From contig NZ_CP107989.1 of the NCBI RefSeq assembly GCF_041435015.1, positions 4,464,001-4,528,000 of the forward strand: a DNA stretch of 64,000 nucleotides, in the 5' to 3' direction. Positions within the stretch are counted from its first letter, which is position 1, and every line of letters starts with the position of its first letter. Below are positions 34,504-42,794 of the stretch, piece by piece. Source of the stretch: Streptomyces canus (GTDB lineage: Bacteria > Actinomycetota > Actinomycetes > Streptomycetales > Streptomycetaceae). Both the position numbers and the translations under genes were made by a program. The notes under the pieces were generated by a model, which searched no databases, was not told where the DNA came from, and saw nothing but the letters and a program-made list of their open reading frames with translations.

Positions 34504-35034
34504 GTGCCGAACGACGCCCACCTACTCTTCGCCGACCACGTCGGCCGCTTCTACGCCCGCCAGTACGGCTTCCCGCCCATGGCCGGACGCCTGCTGGGCC
34601 ACCTCTTCGTCTGCGACCCGCCGCAACAGTCGATCGACGAACTGGCGGAAGCCCTGCTGGCGAGCCGCAGCGCCATCACCGGCGCCGTAAAACTGCTGGA
34701 GAACTACGGGATCGCTCGGCGTACCCGCACCGCCGGTGAGCGCATGGACCGGGTCAGCTTGAACCCGGACAGCCAACAGCCGCAGAACTTCGACGCCGCC
34801 CTCCACCAAGAACACGCCACGCTGTTCCGGGAGGGCCTGGCGCTCCTCACCGACGCCCCGCCGGAGCGCCGCGCCCCGCTGGAGGAGATGGTCGCGCTGG
34901 CCGAATTCCTCGCCGAACGCCTGCCCCAGCTGGTCGATGAGTGGCAGGCGCACCGAGACGAGTTGCGCACCTCGGGAAGACTCCCCACCCCAGGTGATCA
35001 GCCACCCCAGAGCCCTGGGCCGACCGGTCCGTAA
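34504..35034 (+). CDS. GbsR/MarR-family regulator, probably leaderless
   Basis: A 176-aa regulator beginning VPNDAHLLFADHVGRFYARQ, with a winged helix (PPMAGRLLGHLFVCDPPQQS, SIDELAEALLASRSAITGAV, ENYGIARRTRTAGERMD) and a C-terminal helical dimerisation region. The GTG at 34504 is preferred: the promoter -10 ends eight bases upstream, and the longer ATG at 34456 would lie inside the operator. GbsR-like proteins often control osmolyte or transporter genes. The repeat-protein gene follows 26 bp downstream. Confidence 0.82.
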   Translation: MPNDAHLLFADHVGRFYARQYGFPPMAGRLLGHLFVCDPPQQSIDELAEALLASRSAITGAVKLLENYGIARRTRTAGERMDRVSLNPDSQQPQNFDAALHQEHATLFREGLALLTDAPPERRAPLEEMVALAEFLAERLPQLVDEWQAHRDELRTSGRLPTPGDQPPQSPGPTGP

Positions 35035-35060
35035 CTGACACCACGGAAGAGGCGCTCCTC

Positions 35061-35405
35061 ATGACGGAACCCGACCTGTCCGCCCTGCGGGAACGTGCCG
35101 CACACGGTGACGCCGACGCAACCGCTCAGCTGATCGAACTCGCCACCGAACGCGGCGACCTCAACGAACTGCGCGGCCTCGCGGACGCAGGCAGCGCCGA
35201 TGCGACCGACGAACTCATCCAACTCGCCTCGGAACAAGGCAACATCGAAGAGCTACGACACCTCTCGGACAGCGGCAACGCGACGGCCACCGACCAGTTG
35301 ATCGAACTCGCCACCGAGCAGGACAACATGAACGAGCTGCGACGCCTCGCCGACCGGGGCAACATCACCGCAGCCGAGCAACTCGGGGAACTCACCGCCG
35401 AGTGA
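35061..35405 (+). CDS. Small protein made of four 28-residue helical repeats
   Basis: A 114-aa acidic protein consisting almost wholly of repeats beginning LRxLADxG and continuing ATDxLIELATEQGN, period 28 residues; the fourth is truncated. Each unit looks like a pair of short helices, resembling Sel1/TPR-type solenoids but shorter. It contains no Cys or Trp and no signal peptide. It probably shares a transcript with the MarR-like gene. No established family recognised; a protein-protein interaction role is inferred. Confidence 0.7.
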   Translation: MTEPDLSALRERAAHGDADATAQLIELATERGDLNELRGLADAGSADATDELIQLASEQGNIEELRHLSDSGNATATDQLIELATEQDNMNELRRLADRGNITAAEQLGELTAE

Positions 35406-35591
35406 TCACGCAGCCGCCCCTTCGGTCCGGGAAGCGGCGTGAACACGAGGCCCGCGACTGGGCGCCTCCGATCCAGCCGCCCTTGAAGTCGATGTCCTCG
35501 ACGGCGAAGCCGAAGACCCACATTGGCGCCGTGCAGATGTTCGTGCAGCTGGCCCCGCCCATACCGCCGGCCACGACGGGACGTCCGCGAC

Positions 35592-35960
35592 TCAGGACGT
35601 TTTCGTGGCGGACCGCTTCGCGCTTTTTCTTCCTTCGGTGCCCATGCTGCTGCGCCCTGGCTCTGCGGCCACGCTCTCTCGCGTAGTGGCCTCGTCCGTG
35701 CCTGCGGCGGTCCGCGACGGCTCTGTCCGGGGCGTCACGGTCGGCCACTTGAGCTCGATCTCCAGTTCGATCTCCCCGTCACCGATCTCGACCTCGATCT
35801 CGCTGCGAAGGTCGTCGGGGACCCGCAGGCTCAGCGTTCCCGGGCTGAGCTCCAGTTCGGCGTCCCCGCCTTCCCTCAGTGCGGCTGCGAGCGCCGTGAG
35901 CTGGTCGGCCGCCTCACGGCGGGACAGCGACCGCTTCTGCTCGATCTTGAGGTCCTTCAT
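35592..35960 (-). CDS. Amphi-Trp domain protein
   Basis: A 122-aa protein whose first 75 residues (MKDLKIEQKRSLSRREAADQ, GTLSLRVPDDLRSEIEVEIG, EIELEIELKWPT) match the amphi-Trp domain, a small alpha/beta module of unknown function found in actinobacteria and archaea, ending with the conserved ELKW. The rest is a low-complexity Thr/Arg/Ser/Lys tail. About 190 bp of unassigned DNA lies between it and the convergent repeat-protein gene. Confidence 0.78.
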   Translation of the reverse strand: MKDLKIEQKRSLSRREAADQLTALAAALREGGDAELELSPGTLSLRVPDDLRSEIEVEIGDGEIELEIELKWPTVTPRTEPSRTAAGTDEATTRESVAAEPGRSSMGTEGRKSAKRSATKTS

Positions 35961-36022
35961 CGGTGTCTCCGTCCGTATACGGCCGGGGTGTCGGGCCGCA
36001 CCTCAAGGTCGGCCGTGCTTCA

Positions 36023-36454
36023 TCACTCCGACGGACTGGGGGCGGCACACAGCGCCCAGATCACGAAGCCGTTGACGGCGATCAGGACGATGGCCCAGAC
36101 CGGCGCGTAGGGGAGCCACAGGAAGTTCGCGAACATGGCCAGGCCGGCCACCGCCACGCCGACGACCCTGGCCCAGGTGGCACCCTGGAAGAGGGCCGCA
36201 CCCGCGAGTGTGATGACCACACCCACAATCAGATGGATCCACCCCCATGAGGTGAGATCGAAGGCGTAGGCGTAATTGCGGGTGGTCACGAACACATCGT
36301 CCTCGGCGATGGCCGCGATCCCCTCGAAGATCATCATCAGGCCACCGAACACCATCAGGACGGCGGCGAAGACCACCCAGCCGCTTCCCGCCCCGGTCCT
36401 CTCCGAACTCCGCGCCGCCTCACCTGAGTGGGTCCCACTCACATGACTGGCCAT
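36023..36454 (-). CDS. DUF7144-family four-TM membrane protein
   Basis: A 143-aa protein with four hydrophobic segments: GWVVFAAVLMVFGGLMMIFE, WGWIHLIVGVVITLAGAALF, VVGVAVAGLAMFANFLWLPY and VWAIVLIAVNGFVIWALCA. The segments GLMMIFEGIAAI and PYAPVWAIVLIAV are typical of this Streptomyces-rich family. TAGGAG precedes the ATG. A decayed paralogue lies at 45889-46085. Function unknown. Confidence 0.82.
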   Translation of the reverse strand: MASHVSGTHSGEAARSSERTGAGSGWVVFAAVLMVFGGLMMIFEGIAAIAEDDVFVTTRNYAYAFDLTSWGWIHLIVGVVITLAGAALFQGATWARVVGVAVAGLAMFANFLWLPYAPVWAIVLIAVNGFVIWALCAAPSPSE

Positions 36455-36678
36455 TGTCGGCTCCTAGGTGTCGTACGGCCCCGCACGGCCGCGCATTCAC
36501 GTTCGGCCAGTCGGGCTACTTCCACTCTCTGCCGACCGGGGTCACTACGCACCTCGAGGTGTGCGGACAGCGCTGCACGACAAGCAGTTGACGGCCCATC
36601 CTCACGTGACTACGCCAACCGGTCGACCTCCGGGGCGGGTCGCGGATCGCCCTTTGGGGCGGCTGGGACGATGCGCGG

Positions 36679-38295
36679 ATGGCATCCAGGACAAAAAACG
36701 CCGAGAGTCCGCCGAAGGCGCGAATCGTCCTGCTGGCCCTCGCGGCAGGTCAGTTCCTCATGGCGCTCGACAGTTCGGTCATGAACGTCTCGATCGCGAC
36801 GGTGGCCGAAGACTTGGGCACGACGGTGACAGGTGTCCAGGGCGCCATCACGGCCTACACCCTCGTGATGGCCATGTTCATGATCCCCGGCGGCAAGGTG
36901 GGGGCGCTGATCGGCCGCAAACGCGCGTTCATGATCGGCTGCGGCATCTACGGCTGCGGCTCCCTCACCACGGCGCTCGCACCGAACCTGCCCGTGCTGC
37001 TGCTCGGCTGGTCGTTCCTCGAGGGGATCGGTGCGGCACTCATCCTGCCCGCGATCGTGGCGCTCGTGGCGAGCAACTTCGCCACCGAACGCCGTCCCGC
37101 CGCCTACGGTCTCGTCGCGGCCGCGGGGGCCGTGGCGATCGCGGTCGGGCCGCTCATCGGGGGTGTCGCGACGACGTACTTCTCCTGGCGGTGGGTCTTC
37201 GCCGGAGAGGTCCTGGTGGTCCTCGGCATCCTGGTGCTCGCCGGCCGCATCGCCGATGCGCCGGTCGGCGAACGCCCTCGCATCGATCTCGTCGGCGCCG
37301 TGCTGTCCGCGCTCGGGCTCGGGGTCTTCGTCTACGGCGTCCTGCGTTCGGACGAGTGGGGCTGGTTCCAGCCCAAGCCCGACGCGCCCTCGTGGCTCGG
37401 GATCTCGCTGGTCGTGTGGCTGATGCTGGCCGGTCTGCTGCTGGTCTGGCTCTTCCTCCGCTGGGAGGCCCGCATGGTGAAGCGACGCAGGGAGCCACTC
37501 GTCGACCCGGCCATGCTGCACAACAAGCAGCTCACCGGCGGACTGACGATGTTCTTCTTCCAGTACCTCGTCCAGATGGGCGTCTTCTTCGTCGTACCGC
37601 TCTATCTGTCGGTCGCCCTGGGCCTGTCCGCGCTCAAGACCGGCGCCCGCCTCCTGCCGCTCTCCCTGACACTGCTGGCGGCCGCCATCCTGATCCCCCG
37701 CTACCTCCCGGACGTCTCGCCCCGGCGGGTGGTGCGGCTCGGGGTTCTGGCGTTGCTCGCGGGCGCGGTCGTCCTGATGGCCGCGCTCGACGCGGACGCC
37801 GGCGCGGAAATCGTCACCATCCCCCTGCTGTTGATCGGGCTGGGCATGGGCGCGCTGGCGTCCCAGCTCGGGTCGGTCACCGTGTCCGCGGTGCCCGAAG
37901 CAGAGAGTGCGGAAGTCGGCGGCGTGCAGAACTCCGTCACCAACCTGGGCGCCTCGATCGGCACGGCGCTCGCCGGGTCGATCTTGATCGCCGCGATGAC
38001 GTCTTCCTTCCTCACCAGCGTGGAGCAGAACCCGGAGATCCCGGCCGAGGTCAAGAGCCAGGCGACCGTCGAACTCGAAAGCGGCGTACCGTTCCTGTCG
38101 GACGCCCAGCTCGAGTCCGCGCTCGACGACGCGGGCACGAGCAAGACGGTGACCGAAGCGGCACTCGACGCGAACGAAAAAGCCAGGATCGACGGACTGC
38201 GCGCCGCCCTCGCCATCCTCGCCTTCGCCGCTCTCCTCGCGATGTTCTTCACCTCACGGATCCCCAAGACCCAGCCCCGTTCGGTGGGGTCGTAG
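36679..38295 (+). CDS. MFS multidrug-type transporter (DHA2, 14 TM)
   Basis: A 538-aa major facilitator of the EmrB/QacA class. The first helix carries GQFLMALDSSVMNVSIATVA (motif D1), followed by GGKVGALIGRKRAFMIGCGI (motif A) and GVATTYFSWRWVFAGEVLVV. Fourteen hydrophobic segments are visible. A C-terminal stretch of about 80 residues before the last helix is hydrophilic (NPEIPAEVKSQATVELESGV). It is likely a proton-driven drug or metabolite exporter. No regulator is immediately adjacent. Confidence 0.9.
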   Translation: MASRTKNAESPPKARIVLLALAAGQFLMALDSSVMNVSIATVAEDLGTTVTGVQGAITAYTLVMAMFMIPGGKVGALIGRKRAFMIGCGIYGCGSLTTALAPNLPVLLLGWSFLEGIGAALILPAIVALVASNFATERRPAAYGLVAAAGAVAIAVGPLIGGVATTYFSWRWVFAGEVLVVLGILVLAGRIADAPVGERPRIDLVGAVLSALGLGVFVYGVLRSDEWGWFQPKPDAPSWLGISLVVWLMLAGLLLVWLFLRWEARMVKRRREPLVDPAMLHNKQLTGGLTMFFFQYLVQMGVFFVVPLYLSVALGLSALKTGARLLPLSLTLLAAAILIPRYLPDVSPRRVVRLGVLALLAGAVVLMAALDADAGAEIVTIPLLLIGLGMGALASQLGSVTVSAVPEAESAEVGGVQNSVTNLGASIGTALAGSILIAAMTSSFLTSVEQNPEIPAEVKSQATVELESGVPFLSDAQLESALDDAGTSKTVTEAALDANEKARIDGLRAALAILAFAALLAMFFTSRIPKTQPRSVGS

Positions 38296-38395
38296 CCCCA
38301 GGACGGCCGCAACCAAGCCGTCCCTGCCTCACCGGACCGGGGGCGGTGCGTCCGGGAGCCGGCGCGGCCAGACGGCATATCCGGAGCACGGGGCC

Positions 38396-39229
38396 CTACA
38401 CGGGTTGCGGGGCGAAGGGGAGCAGGTTGTCCCCTCCGGACCGCACAATGCCGTAGCTGCCCTCGGGGACCTCGTTCCAGACGCCGGGCAGATCGCCCAA
38501 TGGCTCGGACACGATGAGGCGGGTCTCGTCGGACACCTCCTGCAGGAACTCTATGTCGGGGTGGAGTGCCCGGAGCGCCTCAACCTGGGTGCTGTAGTAC
38601 AGCGAGCGGGAGGCTCCCTGACTGGAGTAGCGGAAGGCCCACATCTGCTGCCCGTCGGTCACGGCGACCGTCATCTGCATGGGGAACTCCACCCCGTGCT
38701 CATGACCGGTCCGTTCCACCATGCCGACCATGCGGGCGACGGCACCCGGCGGGTCCTGTTCCAGGCCGAAGGTGAGTGCCAGGTAGAACATCATCTCGGA
38801 GTCCGTCGAGCCCTCGATGTCGAGGAAGAGCTCCGGGTCGACCACCAGGGCGAGATCGCGCCGTAGCCGGTGGAAGTCGGTGATCCCGCCGTTGTGCATC
38901 CACATCCAGCGGCCGTGGCGGAACGGGTGGCAGTTGGTCTGCTGCACCGGGGTACCGGTCGAGGCCCGGATGTGGGCGAAGAACAGCGGGGAGCGGACGT
39001 GGTCGGCGATCTCCCGCAGATTGCGGTTGCTCCATGCCGGGCCGGTGTCCCGGAAGACTGCGGGGGTGCCGTTGTCCGGTGTGTACCAGCCGACGCCGAA
39101 CCCGTCGCCGTTGGTCGTCTCGACCCCCATCCGGGAGTGCAGGCTCTGGTCGATCAGCGAGTGGTCCGGTTTGTAGAGCACGGTGTCGAGGAGGACAGGG
39201 GTTCCTGTGTAGGCGAGCCAGCGGCACAT
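38396..39229 (-). CDS. Class II glutamine amidotransferase (EgtC-like)
   Basis: A 277-aa Ntn-type amidohydrolase: Met1 is followed by Cys2 (MCRWLAYTG), the expected nucleophile after Met removal. Further motifs are NGDGFGVGWYTPDNGTP, FFAHIRASTGTPVQQTNCHP and WMWMHNGGITDF, as in YafJ/EgtC proteins. EgtC acts in ergothioneine synthesis, but no egtABDE genes are nearby, so this may be a stand-alone amidotransferase-like hydrolase. A TCACCY-N5-GGGTGA element lies about 125 bp upstream. Confidence 0.85.
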   Translation of the reverse strand: MCRWLAYTGTPVLLDTVLYKPDHSLIDQSLHSRMGVETTNGDGFGVGWYTPDNGTPAVFRDTGPAWSNRNLREIADHVRSPLFFAHIRASTGTPVQQTNCHPFRHGRWMWMHNGGITDFHRLRRDLALVVDPELFLDIEGSTDSEMMFYLALTFGLEQDPPGAVARMVGMVERTGHEHGVEFPMQMTVAVTDGQQMWAFRYSSQGASRSLYYSTQVEALRALHPDIEFLQEVSDETRLIVSEPLGDLPGVWNEVPEGSYGIVRSGGDNLLPFAPQPV

Positions 39230-39351
39230 GGGCTACCACCTTCCTGGTGTTCGGAACCACGCCCGTCGCAGGGGCGTCGTTCCCTGACGCAGGCACGGCG
39301 ACTGCTCCGTCAGGATGACCCCCACTGTGAGCCGCCGAGTGCGCCTCCGCA

Positions 39352-39368
39352 TCACCCGGGACAGGTGA
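39352..39368 (-). promoter_or_regulatory. TCACCY-N5-GGGTGA element upstream of the amidotransferase gene
   Basis: In the gene direction: TCACCT-N5-GGGTGA followed by TGCGGA. One of three copies of this near-palindrome in the same orientation relative to genes starting at 39229, 41661 and 42348. Confidence 0.45.
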
Positions 39369-39426
39369 GTGCCCGGCACGGCTGACCGCCACCGGGGACC
39401 AGACACGCCTGAGCGCGGGAAGGACG

Positions 39427-39777
39427 TCACTCGCCCCTCCGGTGGTTCCAGAGCGCGAAGACCAGGGCCACGATCGCGCCGCGGACTCCGCCGCGCGGTG
39501 GGCTTACGGCCATCAGGTCCGCACCGGCCGCGTGGGCACCTGGACGCAGGCCCACCGCCACCGGATCGCCCTGACCGCCCTGCTGTGCCCCGATCGCGAT
39601 CACGACACCGAGCACGATCGCCGTGCGCAGGCTGACCTTCAGGAAGTGCAGCAGGGTGTCGAAGACGGCCGCTGCGGCGGCCTCCGACTGGACCTGGGGC
39701 GGCAGATGATCGAGGTAGTAGCGGCGGACGACGACCAGGACGATCACCACGACCAGGCAGGCGAAGGCCGCACCGAG
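39427..39777 (-). pseudogene. Fragment of a conserved membrane protein gene
   Basis: The frame encodes VVVIVLVVVRRYYLDHLPPQ, VQSEAAAAAVFDTLLHFLKV and SLRTAIVLGVVIAIGA, then unrelated low-complexity residues, then GAIVALVFALWNHRRGE. The first part resembles an internal segment (extracellular loop and helix) of a larger Streptomyces membrane protein, but the frame is stopped upstream by TGA at 39778-39780 and the membrane pattern is lost after about 70 residues. I read it as an internally deleted remnant. Confidence 0.5.
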
Positions 39778-39806
39778 TCACGGTCAGCCAGACCGTTCGA
39801 GCACCG

Positions 39807-40337
39807 TCACTTGGCTTTCGGGTCCTGTCGCCGTTGGCCGGTCTCGACGGCCTTGACGACTACCCGGGCCGCGACCCCGACGAGCAGGAGCCCGCCGACC
39901 ATCTGGATCATCGTCATGACGCGGGCCGTTTCGGTGCGGGCGGTGATGTCGCCGAAGCCGACGGTGCTGATCACGGTGAACGTGAAGTACAGGGCGTCGG
40001 TACGGGTGAGGGGCTCGGTGAAGCTGCCGGGTGTGGCCCGCTCCAGCAGGAAGTACGAGGTGGCGAAGAGGAGCGCGAACAGCGTGACGAGGGCGGCGAG
40101 CGACTCCACGGCCCGCAACTGGGGGTAATGGGAACGGGCGATCGCACGGACCTGCCAGAGGAACAGGGCCGTCAGAACGAGCAGACCGAGGACGAGTACG
40201 GCTATCGTGCCCGCGTCGAACGACCCGTCCATGGGCAGCAGGTAGTAGCCGACGATCAGTCCGGTCGCCATGCCGATCGACCGGGCCAGCGCCGACAGGG
40301 TCGCCCGACGGCCTGGCCGCGAAAGGTCACCCGTCAT
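39807..40337 (-). CDS. Two-pore-helix potassium channel protein
   Basis: A 176-aa protein with two N-terminal hydrophobic segments, then a KcsA/Ion_trans_2 unit: outer helix LAALVTLFALLFATSYFLLE, pore with TDALYFTFTVISTVGFGDIT (selectivity filter TVGFGD), and inner helix MTMIQMVGGLLLVGVAARVV. No RCK domain follows; the tail is short. It overlaps the diacylglycerol-kinase-like gene by 11 bp and is probably co-translated with it. It should mediate passive K+ flux, complementing the pumps encoded earlier in the island. Confidence 0.9.
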   Translation of the reverse strand: MTGDLSRPGRRATLSALARSIGMATGLIVGYYLLPMDGSFDAGTIAVLVLGLLVLTALFLWQVRAIARSHYPQLRAVESLAALVTLFALLFATSYFLLERATPGSFTEPLTRTDALYFTFTVISTVGFGDITARTETARVMTMIQMVGGLLLVGVAARVVVKAVETGQRRQDPKAK

Positions 40338-41661
40338 GTCCCGCGGCCCTCCGGATCGTCGTCAGGGCCAGCCGCCGCACCCGGTGCCAGTCCATCGCAG
40401 GTCTGCCGCGCGGCACGCCGGGGCGTTCGCGGGGGACCCGCACGCGCAGAGCGCGCGGGCGGATCCGGCACCGGACCGGGGTCGCCAGGGTGAGGGCCTC
40501 GCCGTCCACGCCGACGGGGACCGTATCGGCATCGGCATCGACGACGACTTCCTGCGCGGTCAGTTGCGCGAGCCCGGCCGCCCGGTGCCCGCGGAGCATC
40601 CCCGCCGCCTGCGCCGCGCTGTCGACCTTCACGCCCAGCACCCCGAGGACGCCGGAGTCCAGCCGCTCCCGGTGACCCAGCCCCGCCGGGTCGTCCGTCC
40701 GGTACGGGTTGTTGCTGACCAGTACGGCCTGCGGCTGCTCGACGGTCACGCCCTCCGCGCGCACGGTGAGGCGCGGGCCGTGCTGGTGCGTCAACAGATC
40801 GGGCAGCATCTGCACGGTGGTGCGGGCCTTGTCGTCGCGGTAGGCGGGGCTCTGCACCACGGATGCATAGGCGCCGAACGAGGCGTTGTTGACGAACACG
40901 CGGTCGTTGATGGTGCCCAGGTCAATGCGGAGTTCGACGCCGTCGGTGAGGGCGTCGAGACACTTCGACGGGTCGTCCCTGTCCAGCCCGAGGTCCAGGG
41001 CGAAGTGGTTGCGGGTGCCGGCGGAGATGACCATGAACGGCAGGTCGCGCTCCGCGGCCACGGCCGCGACGAGGGCCTGTGTGCCGTCGCCTCCCGCGAC
41101 GCCGAGCAGGTCGGCGCCCTCGTCGGCGGCCCGGCGGGCGAGCGCGGCCACGTCCTGCCGGTTCGTCACGTCCAGGACGCGGACCTCGGCGCCGAGTGCC
41201 TCGGCCTTCTCCCGCAGCCGGAACCGGCCGACCTTGCCGCCGCCGGAGCGCGGGTTCATGATCAGGTAGGCGTGCCGCGGCGGCGCCAGTGGGCGTTGCG
41301 GGGCCTGTGCCGGGGCCGCGTCGGCGCCTGCCAGCGCGACCCTGCCGCAGAAGACGGCCAGAACCCACAGCGCGAGCGAGACGAGCACCACCCACAGCAG
41401 CCCGGCCGCCACGTAGAGCACGATGACGACGGCGGGGGCGGCGAAGGCCAGCACCCCGGCCAGCACCCTGACCAGGCCCGTGTGGACGAGCGCCCACCAC
41501 ACGCCCGCCGCCGTCACCGCCAGCCCGGCGGCCCCCACGAGGATGAGCAGCAGGCTGTCGAGCCCGCCGAACAGCAGCAGCACGATGACCGCCCCGATGC
41601 CCGCGGTCACAGCCAGGCGTGCGGCCCAGCGTGGCGCGAGCGCGGAACGGCTACCGGACAT
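40327..41661 (-). CDS. Diacylglycerol kinase-like lipid kinase with N-terminal membrane domain
   Basis: A 444-aa protein. The first ~130 residues hold about four hydrophobic segments (IGAVIVLLLFGGLDSLLLIL; VLAGVLAFAAPAVVIVLYVA). The catalytic domain begins AYLIMNPRSGGGKVGRFRLR and has the nucleotide motif LGVAGGDGTQALVAAVA and SAGTRNHFALDLGLDR, standard for DAGK/YegS-type kinases, ending at about residue 430. The start at 41661 is set by GGAGG six bases upstream; a frame to 41685 has no such site. Lipid substrate unknown. Confidence 0.88.
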   Translation of the reverse strand: MSGSRSALAPRWAARLAVTAGIGAVIVLLLFGGLDSLLLILVGAAGLAVTAAGVWWALVHTGLVRVLAGVLAFAAPAVVIVLYVAAGLLWVVLVSLALWVLAVFCGRVALAGADAAPAQAPQRPLAPPRHAYLIMNPRSGGGKVGRFRLREKAEALGAEVRVLDVTNRQDVAALARRAADEGADLLGVAGGDGTQALVAAVAAERDLPFMVISAGTRNHFALDLGLDRDDPSKCLDALTDGVELRIDLGTINDRVFVNNASFGAYASVVQSPAYRDDKARTTVQMLPDLLTHQHGPRLTVRAEGVTVEQPQAVLVSNNPYRTDDPAGLGHRERLDSGVLGVLGVKVDSAAQAAGMLRGHRAAGLAQLTAQEVVVDADADTVPVGVDGEALTLATPVRCRIRPRALRVRVPRERPGVPRGRPAMDWHRVRRLALTTIRRAAGHDG

Positions 41662-41737
41662 GTCGACCTCCCACGGGCCTCCCACGGGCGTGGTGCGCTC
41701 GGACGGACCATGCCACCGTGCTTCCGCCCCATCCGCA

Positions 41738-41754
41738 TCACCCGCCCCGGGTGA
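41738..41754 (-). promoter_or_regulatory. TCACCC-N5-GGGTGA element upstream of the lipid kinase gene
   Basis: Perfect inverted repeat within ATCACCCG-N3-CGGGTGAT, about 77 bp before the start at 41661, followed in gene direction by TGCGGA. Confidence 0.5.
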
Positions 41755-42262
41755 TACTCCGGACCGAGCGGCCGCCCTCGCACCGGCGGAGCGGTCCTCG
41801 CGCGGGCCGGTGGGTATGTGGCCCGATCCGTGGCGGCTCGGTCGACGATCAGCGGTCGGTCACCTGCGTCAGGACGTCCGGAGTCGGGCGAGCAGCACTT
41901 CGTGTGTCAGGCGTCTGGCGCGAGTCCTCCGCTTCCGGAAGCAGCCCAGCACGGCGAGGGAACCGCACCCGCTGCGCGGTCCGGCTCGTTGGCGCCAGGT
42001 GGGCATGCTCAGCCGTAGCGGCGTTCTCCGTACGGCGGCTCGGGACCGGCATGCCGGGAGACATCAGCGGGGGAAGGTCCACGGCTTCCACCGTCGTCTC
42101 CTCAGCGGCTGCCGAAGGTTCAGGTCTTTCTGGCCACGACCGGCCCGTCGACGGACCTCCTCCGAGCGCAGGCGAACTCGTCGTCCCTCGTGCTGCTCCT
42201 CCTCGCGTTCCTCGGCGCAGCTTCCGAGGCACCGAAGTACCCGGCCGCCTGCGCCCGGACGA
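41755..42262. other. Non-coding accessory DNA
   Basis: About 500 bp with no supported gene. Frames on both strands are short, lack ribosome sites and show mixed codon use. No RNA gene was recognised. Confidence 0.4.
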
Positions 42263-42279
42263 TCACCCCTTCCGGGTGA
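42263..42279 (+). promoter_or_regulatory. TCACCC-N5-GGGTGA element upstream of the carboxymuconolactone decarboxylase-like gene
   Basis: Perfect 6-bp arms with a 5-bp centre, followed by GGCGG, 68 bp before the ATG at 42348. Third member of the element family at 39352 and 41738. Confidence 0.5.
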
Positions 42280-42347
42280 GGCGGTCCGCGGCAGGCCCAG
42301 CTCTCATGAAGGTGCACGACACCACGCCTATGAAGGGAACTTGAACC

Positions 42348-42692
42348 ATGACCCAGAAAGAGACAGGCGCCAAAGGTGTCGCCGCCCTCGCCGAAGCGGA
42401 CGCCCCCGTATTCGAGACACTCGTCCAGATGACCCTCGACACCTTCGAGCGTTCAGGGCTGGACGAGGAAACGTATCTGCTGGCACGCATCGCCGCCCTG
42501 GTGGCGATGGATGCCTCCGCACCCTCCTATCTCCTCAACATCGGCACCGCCGCGGAAGTCGGCGTGCCGCTGGAGAAGGTTCAGGGAACGCTCGTGGCGA
42601 TCGCCCCCGTGGTGGGCAGCGCCCGGGTCGTGTCCGCCGCCCGCGCCATCGGCGAAGCCTTCGGGCTCGACATCAGCACCGAGGACGAATAG
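42348..42692 (+). CDS. Carboxymuconolactone decarboxylase/AhpD-like protein
   Basis: A 114-aa all-helical protein: DAPVFETLVQMTLDTFERSG, DEETYLLARIAALVAMDASA, PSYLLNIGTAAEVGVPLEKV and GTLVAIAPVVGSARVVSAAR. This is the CMD fold, but the AhpD catalytic CxxC pair is absent, so peroxidase activity is not expected. AAGGGA precedes the ATG. It is followed by a strong terminator. Confidence 0.82.
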   Translation: MTQKETGAKGVAALAEADAPVFETLVQMTLDTFERSGLDEETYLLARIAALVAMDASAPSYLLNIGTAAEVGVPLEKVQGTLVAIAPVVGSARVVSAARAIGEAFGLDISTEDE

Positions 42693-42705
42693 CAGCAAGG
42701 CGACC

Positions 42706-42757
42706 GGGACCGCCCGTGAGTCCCACCCGCCTTCAGTTGGGACTCACGGGCGGTCCC
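42706..42757 (+). terminator. Strong 20-bp hairpin terminator
   Basis: Perfect 20-bp stem (42706-42725 with 42738-42757; arms start GGGACCGCCCGTGAG and end GGGCGGTCCC) and a 12-nt loop, just after the CMD-like gene stop at 42692. Confidence 0.85.
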
Positions 42758-42794
42758 GCCGGGGTCCCGGCGGACGACACCCAGAGGAGAAGCG

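Noticed and set aside
35392..35748. Minus-strand frame containing VRHENVLSRGRPVVAGG next to the amphi-Trp gene
   Set aside because: It overlaps the amphi-Trp gene out of frame, has no ribosome site, and the peptide matches nothing I know.
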